The position numbers and the translations under genes were made by a program. The notes beneath the pieces were generated by a model that ran no database searches, was not told the DNA's origin, and worked only from the letters and a program-made list of their open reading frames with translations. Positions 46,625 to 56,206 of a DNA stretch of 64,000 nucleotides are shown here, piece by piece. Positions within the stretch are counted from its first letter, which is position 1, and each line of letters begins with the position of its first letter. This DNA comes from CAVPOO01 sp963707015 (GTDB lineage: Bacteria; Pseudomonadota; Gammaproteobacteria; Thiohalobacterales; Thiohalobacteraceae): NCBI GenBank assembly GCA_963707015.1, contig CAVPOO010000013.1, positions 198,729 through 262,728 on the forward strand, written 5' to 3'.

Positions 46625-46930
46625 TTATTTTCTGTGCCAGTTACGGATGTCGTAACGGCCAGTTGCTCCGGGGTGATCAAACGGGGTGTACCAATTGCCC
46701 TGATCCTCCAGGAACCGCAAACTGGCAGGGTAAGGAGACGCAATCCCATGTAAGGCTCGCATATACCAGTCATGGTCATGATCCACAGTCGTGATCATTG
46801 GGGCGCCGGCGGGACGCTGATAAGGCTCCACGCCGGCAATTAAAGAAACCCCATACGCGAGCACGGGTAGCATCAGTGTGACCGTGGCTGCTGAAAGTCG
46901 TGCTACCCGTAGCCTGTTCAAATCACGCAT
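46625..46930 (-). CDS. Small membrane-anchored protein, unknown, first gene of the methionine-rich operon
   Basis: A 101-residue protein from the ATG at 46930 (an upstream TTG at 46948 is possible). It has one N-terminal hydrophobic helix ('AATVTLMLPVLAYGVSLIAG') and then a conserved-looking periplasmic tail: 'VEPYQRPAGAPMITTVDHDH', 'WYMRALHGIASPYPASLRFL' and 'GNWYTPFDHPGATGRYDIRN'. The tail is rich in His, Tyr, Trp and Pro and could bind metal. It is the first gene after the sigma-54 promoter at 47005-47020 and is followed by the methionine-rich gene after 48 bases. No family recognised. Confidence 0.7.
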   Translation of the reverse strand: MRDLNRLRVARLSAATVTLMLPVLAYGVSLIAGVEPYQRPAGAPMITTVDHDHDWYMRALHGIASPYPASLRFLEDQGNWYTPFDHPGATGRYDIRNWHRK

Positions 46931-47004
46931 CTCTCCATCCCGGGCCAATCGTGAGCGTATCCAGGAAAAGATTAAGGACAGTGCAACACCCCCGACCTCA
47001 CTAG

Positions 47005-47020
47005 AGCAATCGACGTGCCA
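47005..47020 (-). promoter_or_regulatory. Sigma-54 (-24/-12) promoter
   Basis: The minus strand reads TGGCACGTCGATTGCT: GG and GC separated by ten bases, matching the RpoN consensus TGGCAC-N5-TTGC at every conserved position. The predicted start of transcription is near 46994, giving a leader of about 64 bases before the 46930 start. It requires an NtrC-type activator, and one is encoded at 50350-51705. Confidence 0.88.
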
Positions 47021-47083
47021 CCCGTCGACTTCGATCTCATGCTATTGATTTAAGTAGCACTTTCTGTGGGTGCCTGGAAAAAC

Positions 47084-47099
47084 TGTGAAACGGGTCACA
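47084..47099. promoter_or_regulatory. CRP-type palindrome TGTGA-N6-TCACA
   Basis: TGTGAAACGGGTCACA is a perfect match to the two half-sites of a CRP/FNR-family operator. It is centred about 98 bases upstream of the predicted sigma-54 transcription start. It could be a CRP-family site or part of the activator's own binding region. Confidence 0.5.
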
Positions 47100-47105
47100 C
47101 TTTTT

Positions 47106-47122
47106 TCTGCCAAATAGTCGGG
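47106..47122. promoter_or_regulatory. Possible upstream activator site (degenerate)
   Basis: TCTGCCAAATAGTCGGG agrees with the palindrome at 48382-48398 at 12 of 17 positions by hand alignment. It lies about 120 bases upstream of the predicted start, the usual distance for an NtrC-type enhancer site. Weak on its own. Confidence 0.35.
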
Positions 47123-47285
47123 CCAGAACGGCTTTGTCTCGAGATTTACCCGCTGCTCAATTCCCAGTGGAAGGGCGACAGCTTCTCCTTTCAGACACTT
47201 GGCGTGGCCGAAGGGACCTCTGCGCCATACCGCGCCTCCTCCACCAGTTTTCGGACTATTTGTCAACCGCGCTGCTCTGTCGGCT

Positions 47286-48200
47286 CTACTCCCGCCAACC
47301 TGGCCCCCGGGAGCCAGGCTTGGTACCAATCGATGAACCGCAGTCCCACGGCCCATGGGGACAGGGTGGCCGGGCGCCGCGGTAACCCGGGTATGGATAG
47401 CGGTAGCGCGCCGGCGGCACCGGGCGATACATCGGACGCCCATAGTACCCTCCGTAGTATCCCGGTTTCTGGGGTGCCCGAAGCCGTTGTGCCGGCATCG
47501 GTGCACGGGGAGCGGCGCCCGAGGGGCTTGCTGACTTCTTGTCGACGGCAGACTTCATCTTCGCTTCTGATGGTCTCGTCACTGGCGTCGCAGGCGAGGG
47601 CGGAGCCACCGGTTTCTCAGCCACCGCCGGAGCAGCCTCCTCAGTCGAGGGCGGAGTCGCTGGTTTTTCAACCACGATCGGAACCTGCTCAGTCGAGGGC
47701 GGAGTCGCTGGTTTTTCAACCACGATCGGAACCTGCTCAGTCGAGAGCGGAGTCGCTGGTTTTTCAACCACGATCGGAACCTCATCACGCCCAGCCGTGG
47801 CTGGTTTGGTCTGCGGCGCCGTCTGTTCTTGCGCTTCGCCTGTTTCAGCCGCTGACCCCGGTTCGGCGGCAGCTGGCTGCGGGGCGACAGGTGTCGTGAC
47901 CCTGGGTGGCCAATAGATCAGGCTGCCATCCGGTCCCGTCTCCATACGCCAGCCCTGGCGTTCGAGTGCCTGGCGCAGTCTCTCGGTAGATTCCTGTTTT
48001 TGGGCACGCACTTGCGGAGGGTAGTAGATCAGGCTACCGTCAGGCGCCTGTTCCATTCCCCAACCCTGCCGCTCAAGGGCATTCTGCAGCCGACTGGCAA
48101 AGTCTCCCGCCGGTTCCGCCAGCAGCGCCGGGGAGAGCAACGCGAGAACCAGCCAGGATGCGGTCAGGTAACAAAAACGTGAGACGTTCAGGCGCTTCAT
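47286..48200 (-). CDS. Exported repeat protein with two PDGSLIY modules and Tyr/Pro-rich tail, unknown
   Basis: A 304-residue protein from the ATG at 48200, with GGAGGAG seven bases upstream. A signal peptide ('WLVLALLSPALLAEP') is followed by two about 27-residue repeats (about 36-62 and 76-100): 'LERQGWGMEQAPDGSLIYYP' and 'LERQGWRMETGPDGSLIYWP'. Next come three 16-residue repeats 'VPIVVEKPATPPSTEQ' (48-bp DNA repeats at 47651-47790), then a basic Tyr/Pro/Gly-rich tail ('GYYGGYYGRPMYRPVPPARY'). The PDGSLIYYPP segment resembles the PSGEVFFYPAQ module of the methionine-rich protein. It is under its own sigma-54 promoter. Possibly cell-envelope or surface associated. No family recognised. Confidence 0.75.
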   Translation of the reverse strand: MKRLNVSRFCYLTASWLVLALLSPALLAEPAGDFASRLQNALERQGWGMEQAPDGSLIYYPPQVRAQKQESTERLRQALERQGWRMETGPDGSLIYWPPRVTTPVAPQPAAAEPGSAAETGEAQEQTAPQTKPATAGRDEVPIVVEKPATPLSTEQVPIVVEKPATPPSTEQVPIVVEKPATPPSTEEAAPAVAEKPVAPPSPATPVTRPSEAKMKSAVDKKSASPSGAAPRAPMPAQRLRAPQKPGYYGGYYGRPMYRPVPPARYRYPYPGYRGARPPCPHGPWDCGSSIGTKPGSRGPGWRE

Positions 48201-48257
48201 CGATAACTCCTCCGGATTCTTATTTACAGGTCGCGGCAACAATAGCAATCTTGTTCG

Positions 48258-48273
48258 AGCAAGCCCTGTGCCA
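48258..48273 (-). promoter_or_regulatory. Sigma-54 (-24/-12) promoter
   Basis: The minus strand reads TGGCACAGGGCTTGCT, a full match to the RpoN consensus with GG-N10-GC spacing. The predicted start is near 48247, about 46 bases before the ATG at 48200. It lies about 230 bases from the divergent sensor kinase gene. Confidence 0.88.
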
Positions 48274-48381
48274 GCTTCCGCTAAGCCACCGGGATCATGA
48301 AAGAATCGGGTATCTACCGCAAGATGGCCGGCAAAATTGCCTGCGGATCCGGGCGTTCCACACGCACACCCACCGACCACG

Positions 48382-48398
48382 CCTGACAATTTGTCAGG
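48382..48398. promoter_or_regulatory. Perfect 17-bp palindrome, candidate enhancer site
   Basis: CCTGACAATTTGTCAGG has eight-base arms around one central T. Its centre is about 143 bases upstream of the predicted sigma-54 start at 48247, and about 110 bases upstream of the kinase ATG. It is a likely binding site for the NtrC-type regulator encoded at 50350. Confidence 0.6.
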
Positions 48399-48499
48399 GA
48401 AAAAATTTCCGCTGACACTACAATGAAGTGGAGCCGGAAGGCCAGCATCGTGCCAATGGCCTTGGCATCGAGCCTGCCGGCGGCTCCGATGGTGCCCAC

Positions 48500-50349
48500 A
48501 TGCAATGGCTTGAGCGCAGTATCCATCACAAATTCATTGTTGGTACCGCGGCTGGACTGCTGGTCAGCTCTGCGGTGTTCCTGGTGCTGTATATCGGGCT
48601 CTATCAGAAGGAGTTGGCGACCGAACGGGCCCAGGTTGCCGTGCAGGTCAACAATCTGCTCCAGAGCACGCTGGAGAATGCCATGCTGAAGCGGGACCTG
48701 GATGGCCTCCGACACATCGTCAACCGGCTGGGAGAGCAGCCCGGTATCACGGCGGTCATCATCACCAATCCCCAGGGACAGATCCGGTTTGCCAGTGATT
48801 CAACACGGCTCGAAAGCCGGCTGCCCGTCACCGAAACCCTCGAACCGGCCACGCGCTTCGTCACCGACCCTGCGGGTCGTGAGATCCTCAGAAGCATCAA
48901 TCCCGTGCACAACAAGCCGCCCTGCGCGCAATGTCACGGTCCAGTGGAACAACATCCGGTCAACGGTATCCTCTACGTGGACTATGACGCCGCACCGATA
49001 CGGGTGAAGGCGCGCAATACCACCCTGCTGCTGATGGGTTCCGGTGCGCTCATCGTACTGATTAACCTGGCCGGCGGCTGGTGGTTCATCCGTCGCTTTG
49101 TCATCAACCCCGTCGATCGGCTGGCCATTGCCAGTGAGGCACTGAGCCAGGGCGACCTGCACACCCGTGCGAGTATTCCAGGCAAAGATGAGCTGGCGCG
49201 ACTGGGGCAGACCTTCGACCGCATGGCCGAAAACCTGCAAAGCAAGGTACAGGCGTTGAAGGAGAAGGAGCACTTTCTCCAGGCCCTCGTCGATGCAACC
49301 CCTGACGGGTTGCGCGTCATCGACAGTAACTATCGCATTCTGCTCGCCAACCGCGCCTATGAGGAACACCTCGGGCTGCCCATCGGCAGCGCGATCGGTT
49401 CGACCTGCCACGCATCGGCCCACGGCCTCGATAGCCCGTGTCCGAGCCCCCTCATTACCTGTCCGCTGCAGGAAATACTGGCCGATAACCAGCCCCTGAA
49501 AGTAGTGCACCGACATCAGCGTGCCGATGGCGGGCATACGGATGTTGAGATCTATGCCGCACCGATGGCGGTTACCATAAGAGGCGAGCCGCAGACCCTG
49601 ATCGTCGAATCCATACGGGACCTGGCCACCGAGATACGCTTCTCCCACGAGCAAAGGCTCTCCGAACTGGGCCGTCTGGCCGCGGGTGTCGCCCATGAGA
49701 TCCACAATCCCCTGGCGTCCGTGCGCCTCGGGCTGCATGCGGCCGAGCAGGCGCTGGCCGACTCCAGCCAGCCGCCGGAGTCTGTCAATCAATTCCTGGA
49801 ACTGGTTGACCGCGAAGTCGACAACTGCATCCACGTCACCGAGCGCCTGCTCAAGCTCAGCATGCCGCCGGCGAGCACACCGGAGCTGGTGACAGTCAAG
49901 GACGCCGTGGGCGAAACCCTCAGCCTGTTGTACTGGGAGGCCAGGGCGGACGGTATCCAGCTGGCGGAAGCGTACGAGCCGGAGGATCTCAGGGTGCTGG
50001 CCACCGACAGCGAGCTGCGCATGGCAGCCCTGAACCTCGCCCAGAACGCCTTCCACGCGATGCCAGACGGCGGCAAGCTGAGTATCTCGGCGTGGCGTGC
50101 CGAGGGCGAGATCTTCATCTGCTTCGAAGATACCGGACGGGGCATCCCGCCTGAACACATTACACGGATCTTCGACCCTTTCTTCAGCCGGCGCGCCGAC
50201 GGCGCCAGGGGCACCGGCCTCGGACTATCCATCACCCGGACCCTGGTCCAGAACTATGGCGGCCGGCTGGAAGTGGAAAGCACGCCGGGCAAAGGCAGCC
50301 GGTTCACGATCCGCATGCCTGACCCGGCCCTCACACGAGAGAGCATCTA

Positions 50350-50350
<1 letters not shown>
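48500..50350 (+). CDS. Membrane sensor histidine kinase with periplasmic CxxCH heme motif
   Basis: A 616-residue protein from the ATG at 48500 (an in-frame GTG at 48428 also exists). Membrane helices are at about 16-34 and 174-198. The periplasmic loop between them carries 'HNKPPCAQCHG' (Cys142-His146), a c-type heme attachment motif. A HAMP region and a PAS domain follow, the PAS with 'STCHASAHGLDSPCPSPLIT' cysteines. The kinase core has the H-box 'AAGVAHEIHNPLASVR', N-box 'LNLAQNAFHAMPDGG' and G-boxes 'FEDTGRGIP' and 'GTGLGLSI'. It overlaps the regulator start in a TAATG arrangement. It probably senses a redox signal or ligand in the periplasm. Confidence 0.9.
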
Positions 50351-51705
<1,355 letters not shown>

Positions 51706-51804
51706 ACCGCTAACTCGGCGATGATTGAACGGCCTGCCCGGAGTCTGGGACAGGGGAAGGTGAAATGGCGTCCCGAATACCCCCCCTCCCGAAACCCTCC
51801 CCCG

Positions 51805-51970
51805 CGAGGGAGGAGGGAACCGCGCATCCCCCCTCCCTCGACGGGAGGGAACCGCGCATCCCCCCCTCGACGGGAGGGAACCGCGCATCCCCCCCTCGAC
51901 GGGAGGGAACCGCGCATCCCCCCCTCGACGGGAGGGAACCGCGCATCCCCCCTCCCTCGACGGGAGGGGG
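51805..51970. repeat. Tandem array of a 29-bp GC-rich unit
   Basis: Units starting CGACGGGAGGGAACCGCGCA begin at 51839, 51868, 51897 and 51926 (29-base period), with a variant at 51958 and a related start near 51805. The units are contiguous with no spacers. They derive from the CCCTCCCC-type palindrome common in this window. No gene is seen from 51706 to 52170. Confidence 0.9.
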
Positions 51971-52173
51971 TCAGGGGGAGGGTGAATACCTGCATGAGAG
52001 CGGTCAGGCGGATGGTGAACAGGAGCGGCTCCCTGCGAGAGCGGCCTGCCGGGCCTGATCATCCATCCAATCTGCTAGTGCCTTAACTCACCAGGCGTCC
52101 CCGGCATGACTCATGAGCTCTTCTTGCGAATTCGCGGCAATGCAGTAATGAAGGTACCCGGCGCAATACAAAA

Positions 52174-52196
52174 GGGGCTGAAAAAAATTCAGCCCC
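52174..52196 (+). terminator. Intrinsic terminator-like hairpin
   Basis: GGGGCTGAA, five A, then TTCAGCCCC form a perfect nine-base stem, followed by CCTAATCGTTTTTATTATAAAG. The T-run begins about eight bases after the stem. It is a plausible end for the kinase/regulator transcript, though almost 500 bases beyond the regulator stop. Confidence 0.6.
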
Positions 52197-52200
52197 CCTA

Positions 52201-52330
52201 ATCGTTTTTATTATAAAGTTTGCTATTTAAATCTATTATTATTAGTTATTTATTGTTGTTATTTCATCTGATTTATTGCTTTTATTTTACGTTTCTGAGC
52301 GGGTACCGAGGAATCGATGTCGATCTGCCG
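52201..52330. other. Very AT-rich island
   Basis: About 100 bases from 52200 to 52300 are dominated by A and T (for example TTATTATTAGTTATTTATTG) in an otherwise GC-rich region. No gene seen. Possible causes are a foreign insert junction, a promoter region for the following genes, or a structural site. Confidence 0.6.
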
Positions 52331-52499
52331 TGTCCTGCTGTTAGTACAGTCTGCGTGGCGGGTCCAAATTCCTATAGTGGGGCAAGACAGTATTTTTTGC
52401 CGCAGGGTACCCTACCTTTCTTGAGACGGGGTGGGCGCACGCAAGGCGGCGGTCAGCTCCTGAAATCGCGTATGGCTTCATTGCAAGACCTGACCCCCG

Positions 52500-52600
52500 A
52501 CGTCGTTCCCCCCTCCCTAGCCCTCCCCCGCGAGGGGGGAGGGAACCGCGCATTCCCCCTCCCTTTATGGGAGGGGGTTAGGGGGAGGGCGGTGTCCGCG
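52500..52600. repeat. CCCTCCCC-type palindromic repeats
   Basis: Two palindromes, CCCTCCCCCGCGAGGGGGGAG and CCCTCCCTTTATGGGAGGGGG, flank the sequence GGAACCGCGCATT. They share that core with the 29-bp tandem array at 51.8 kb and with the in-frame inserts of hsdR. Confidence 0.75.
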
Positions 52601-52734
52601 ATGGGAGGCCAGTGGGAGGTGAAAACCTGCCACTCCAGTTCAATCGCAATCAGCCGGCGTTCTTGAGTTCTTCTATGGGTCGCGCGGCTGAGTTGTTACA
52701 ATCGCGCTTCGGCTTCACGTGGTACCGGGACACC

Positions 52735-54177
52735 ATGGCCACCGACTGGCGACCCATCATCGATGATTTCAAGGCGGTCGTCCCGGCGGTGGACTTCTGG
52801 TCGCTGCGGCTGGTGCTCGATGAGACCGAGACGCTCAACGTGCGCGAGGCTGTGGTGCAGCCGCCGAGCCTGACGCAAAGCCGCGGCGTGCATATCAGCT
52901 TCATCGATCGCGGCGGGATGAGCTATGCGGCGACCAGCGCGTTGACGCGTGAGGGTCTGCAGGCGGCCTGCGAGCAGGCGCAGCAGTGGCTGGAGCCAAG
53001 CCGCCGCCATGCACTGATCGACGCCGAGCGCGTGCCGCGACCCGAGCGCTCAGGCAGCTACGCTTCAAACGTGGCGACGCCCTGGGAGGCCTGGAGCCTG
53101 GCCGAGAAGCTCGAGCTCTTGCAGGACATCAACCGCACACTCAAGCTCGATGACAGCATCGTCGACTGGCAGGCGCATCTCACCCGCCGGCGCACGGACC
53201 TGACGCTCGTCACCAGCGACGGCGTACAGATCGATCAGCAGTTTCACTACATCGTCCCCGGCTATGCCGCGGTGGCGAACAAGGGCGCACAGACCCAGTC
53301 GCGCACCGGCGGCGGCTGGGGCTCGGCGCGCCAGGGCGGGCTCGAGCAGCTCGCCGCCTTCGACTTCCCGGACGGCGCCCGGCAGGTGGCCGAGGAGGCC
53401 ATCGCCCTGGTCGATGCGCCCGAGTGCCCCGGCACGACCGCCGATGTGCTGCTCATGCCGAGCCAGATGATGCTGCAGATCCACGAGAGCATCGGCCACC
53501 CGCTGGAGCTCGACCGCATCCTCGGCGATGAGCGCAACTACGCCGGCACCAGCTTCGTCACCCTCGACATGTTCGGCAGCTACCGCTACGGCTCGGAGCT
53601 GCTCAACGTCACCTTCGATCCGGGGATTGCCCAGGAGATGGCGAGCTTCGGCTTCGACGACGAGGGCACGCCGGCCGAGCGCGCCCACCTCATCCGCGAC
53701 GGCATCCTCGAGCGCCCGCTCGGCGGCGCGACGTCGCAGGCCCGCGCCGGCATGCGCGGGGTGGCCAACGCGCGCGCCTGCGACTGGAACCGCCCCGCCA
53801 TCGATCGCATGGCCAACCTCAATCTCGAACCCGGCACCAGTACCTTGGACGCGCTCATCGGTTCCATCGAATACGGCGTGCTCATGGACACCAACCGCTC
53901 CTGGTCGATCGACGACAGCCGCAACAAGTTCCAGTTCGGCTGCGAGCTCGGCCGGCTGATCCAGAACGGCGAGCTCAAGGGCCTGGTCCGCAACCCCAAC
54001 TACCGCGGCGTCAGCGCCACCTTCTGGCGCAACCTCGCCGGTGTCGGCGATACCAGCACCTTCGAGGTCTGGGGTACGCCCTACTGCGGCAAGGGCGAGC
54101 CGAACCAGATGATCCACGTCGGCCATGCCTCGCCGGCCTGCGTGTTCCGCGACGTCGAGATCTTCGGGGGCGAGTAG
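52735..54177 (+). CDS. TldD-family metalloprotease subunit
   Basis: A 480-residue protein with the zinc-binding motif 'MLQIHESIGHPLELD' (HExxxH), then 'GSYRYGSELLNVTFDPGIAQ' and C-terminal 'NPNYRGVSATFWRNLAGVG' and 'GHASPACVFRDVEIFGG', as in TldD. TldD forms a heterodimer with TldE/PmbA and cleaves small unfolded peptides, as in microcin B17 maturation or CcdA degradation. The partner follows at 54451. I start at the ATG at 52735, though in-frame upstream ATGs exist at 52675 and 52612; no strong ribosome site decides it. Confidence 0.88.
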   Translation: MATDWRPIIDDFKAVVPAVDFWSLRLVLDETETLNVREAVVQPPSLTQSRGVHISFIDRGGMSYAATSALTREGLQAACEQAQQWLEPSRRHALIDAERVPRPERSGSYASNVATPWEAWSLAEKLELLQDINRTLKLDDSIVDWQAHLTRRRTDLTLVTSDGVQIDQQFHYIVPGYAAVANKGAQTQSRTGGGWGSARQGGLEQLAAFDFPDGARQVAEEAIALVDAPECPGTTADVLLMPSQMMLQIHESIGHPLELDRILGDERNYAGTSFVTLDMFGSYRYGSELLNVTFDPGIAQEMASFGFDDEGTPAERAHLIRDGILERPLGGATSQARAGMRGVANARACDWNRPAIDRMANLNLEPGTSTLDALIGSIEYGVLMDTNRSWSIDDSRNKFQFGCELGRLIQNGELKGLVRNPNYRGVSATFWRNLAGVGDTSTFEVWGTPYCGKGEPNQMIHVGHASPACVFRDVEIFGGE

Positions 54178-54178
54178 T

Positions 54179-54433
54179 GTTCTTTCAATCGGATGATGAC
54201 GGATATGATGGCCACGGAATCCACGGAAGAACACGGAAAAATTTCGATGGCTGTCATTGCTGTCCCGTTACCTCCGTCTCGTTTATGCTCGCTTTGTGGG
54301 TGCACGGGGAGAGGGAGGTAACGGGACAGCAATGCATGGTTGTTGGTTCTTTCCGTGTTTTTCCGTGGATTCCGTGGCTATGAATAAAGATGCTGGCACT
54401 TCGCGTGATTTGTCAGAATTCGCTGTTATCCCA
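54179..54433. repeat. Dispersed palindromic repeat family A, copy 5, with nested hairpin
   Basis: The core arms run from 54211 to 54378 in the orientation of copy 4, directly after the TldD stop codon. The loop is enlarged by an 80-base perfect-armed hairpin (54255-54334). It separates the tldD- and tldE-like genes, which are otherwise expected to be co-transcribed. Confidence 0.9.
54255..54334. repeat. 80-bp inverted-repeat element nested in family A copy 5
   Basis: The left arm starts CATTGCTGTCCCGTTACC and the right arm ends GGTAACGGGACAGCAATG. The arms are 21 bases and perfect, with a 38-base loop. No coding content. It probably inserted into the family A repeat, as copies 1, 2 and 4 lack it. 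No clear target duplication. Confidence 0.8.
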
Positions 54434-54450
54434 TTGAAAGAGAAACAGTA

Positions 54451-55767
54451 GTGGAAACCTACTTCCGCGAGCTCAGCGACACGCTCTGTGCCGGCCTGCC
54501 GGCGGGCGAGGTGCTGCTGCTCAACTACCAGGGCGAGGTCTCGGACTTCGTGCGCCTGAACAGAAACAAGGTCCGCCAGGCCGGCAACGTGCGCCAGCAG
54601 AGCCTGCATCTCGATCTCATCGGCAAGGGCCGCGAGACCTCCGCCGCGGTGCAGCTCTCCGGCCGCCTCGACGACGACCTCGCGCAGGCGCAGCAACTGC
54701 TCGGCCGGCTGCGCGAGCAGCTGCCGCTGCTGCCGGAAGACCCGCACCTGAACTACGCGACCGACGTACACAACAGCAGCCACCACGGCGAGAACCACCT
54801 GCCCGCACCGGACCATGCGCTCGAACAACTCATCGACGCTGCCCATGGCCTGGACCTCGTCGGCGCCTGGGCCGGCGGCGCGATGAGCCGCGGCTTTGCC
54901 AACTCGCTCGGCCAGTTCAACTGGCACAGCGCCTGGAGCTACAACCTCGACTGGAGCATTTATCGCGAGGGCGACAAGGCGGTGAAGCAGAACTACGCCG
55001 GCTTCACCTGGAACGGCGACATCCTGGCAAAGAAGATCAAGACTGCGCGTGAGACGCTCGCGCTGCTCGGGCAAAAGCCTAAGCGGCTCGAGCCCGGCAA
55101 GTACCGCGTGTTTCTCACCCCGACCGCACTCTACGAGCTGATGCAACTCGTGAGCTGGGGCGGCTTCGGACTGAAGAGCCACCGCACCGCGCAGACGCCG
55201 CTGCTCAGCATGGCGCGCGAAGGCGCGACACTGCACAACGGGGTCACCCTCACCGAAAACCATTACGCCGGCCTCACCCCGCGCTTCACCCGCGCCGGCT
55301 TCATCAAGCCGGACAGCGTTACGCTCATCAAGGCGGGAAAGTACCGCGACTGCCTCGCCAACGGACGCAGCGCCAGGGAATACGGCGCCGAGGTCAACTG
55401 CGCGATCGAACGCCCGCAGTCACTGGAGATTGCCGGCGGTCACCTGCACCGGGACGAGGTGTTCGACGAGCTGGACACCGGGCTCTACATCAGCAACCTG
55501 TGGTACTGCAACTTCTCCGATCGCAACCACTGCCGCATCACCGGCATGACCCGCTTCGCCTGCCTGTGGGTGGAGCAGGGCAGACCGGTCGCGCCGACCA
55601 ACGTCATGCGCTTCGACGAAAGCCTCTACCACATCCTCGGCGACCGTCTCGAAGGCCTCACCCGCGAACACGAACACATCCTCGATACCAGCAGCTACGA
55701 ATGGCGCTCCGATGCCAGCGCCCGCCTGCCCGGCGCGCTGGTCAACGACTTCACCTTCACCCTGTAA
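54451..55767 (+). CDS. TldE/PmbA-family protein, partner of TldD
   Basis: A 438-residue protein starting with GTG. It lacks the HExxxH zinc motif, as expected for TldE. Recognisable family segments are 'GQFNWHSAWSYNLDWSIYRE' and the C-terminal 'GLYISNLWYCNFSDRNHCRI' with 'GMTRFACLWVEQGRP', matching the conserved end of PmbA/TldE. It is expected to form the catalytic heterodimer with the upstream TldD-like protein. Confidence 0.85.
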   Translation: METYFRELSDTLCAGLPAGEVLLLNYQGEVSDFVRLNRNKVRQAGNVRQQSLHLDLIGKGRETSAAVQLSGRLDDDLAQAQQLLGRLREQLPLLPEDPHLNYATDVHNSSHHGENHLPAPDHALEQLIDAAHGLDLVGAWAGGAMSRGFANSLGQFNWHSAWSYNLDWSIYREGDKAVKQNYAGFTWNGDILAKKIKTARETLALLGQKPKRLEPGKYRVFLTPTALYELMQLVSWGGFGLKSHRTAQTPLLSMAREGATLHNGVTLTENHYAGLTPRFTRAGFIKPDSVTLIKAGKYRDCLANGRSAREYGAEVNCAIERPQSLEIAGGHLHRDEVFDELDTGLYISNLWYCNFSDRNHCRITGMTRFACLWVEQGRPVAPTNVMRFDESLYHILGDRLEGLTREHEHILDTSSYEWRSDASARLPGALVNDFTFTL

Positions 55768-55773
55768 CGAAAA

Positions 55774-55818
55774 GGGGTCGGTGACAAATCGCAATCGTTA
55801 TCATTTGTCACCGACCCC
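55774..55818 (+). terminator. Long hairpin after the TldE-like gene
   Basis: GGGGTCGGTGACAAAT and ATTTGTCACCGACCCC form a perfect 16-base stem around a 13-base loop, seven bases past the stop codon, and ATTTT follows. It is a likely transcription terminator or mobile hairpin. Confidence 0.7.
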
Positions 55819-55867
55819 ATTTTGGCGAAGCACTTGACATAAGTAACGTTAAAGTTACTATTAGAGC

Positions 55868-56199
55868 ATGCCGACACGGACGTTGGTTGAGTATCTCGAC
55901 GGCGAGGCCGCTCACCCTTTGGCAAGTGGTTCGCGCGTCTCAATGCGCAAGCGGCTGCCAGGGTCACCGCTGCGCTCTATCGCCTTGCCGAAGGCAATGT
56001 TTCCAGCGTCAAGGCAGTCGGCCAGGGCGTGAGCGAATACAAGCTAAGCACAGGCCCGGGATACCGCCTGTATTTCGGTCAGGACGGCGAGACTCTGGTC
56101 GTGCTGCTTGCGGGTGGCACAAAACACCGGCAGTCGGACGACATAAGACGTGCGCAGGCACGCTGGCTCGGCTACAAGCGCAGAAAACGAAAGCAGTGA
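55868..56199 (+). pseudogene. RelE/HigB-type toxin gene with a one-base deletion
   Basis: From the ATG at 55868 the frame reads 'MPTRTLVEYLDGEAAHP' and then shifts at the CCCTTTGG run near 55920. In the frame one base earlier it continues 'GKWFARLNAQAAARVTAALY', 'GPGYRLYFGQDGETLVVLLA' and 'GGTKHRQSDDIRRAQARWLG' to a TGA at 56197. The rejoined product is the RelE-superfamily addiction-module killer of about 110 residues, which cleaves mRNA at the ribosome. As given, the toxin would be cut short. The antitoxin gene follows seven bases later and is intact. Sequence error is an alternative. Confidence 0.8.
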
Positions 56200-56206
56200 T
56201 ACAATC

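Larger units (their letters stand above)
46931..47285. promoter_or_regulatory. Control region of the methionine-rich/molybdoenzyme operon
   Basis: A 355-base gene-free stretch between two minus-strand genes. It holds a consensus sigma-54 promoter (47005-47020), a TGTGA-N6-TCACA palindrome (47084-47099) and a degenerate copy (47106-47122) of the palindrome found upstream of the other sigma-54 promoter. Confidence 0.75.

Noticed and set aside
51805..51970. Possible CRISPR array
   Set aside because: The 29-bp units are contiguous with no unique spacers, and no cas genes are nearby.
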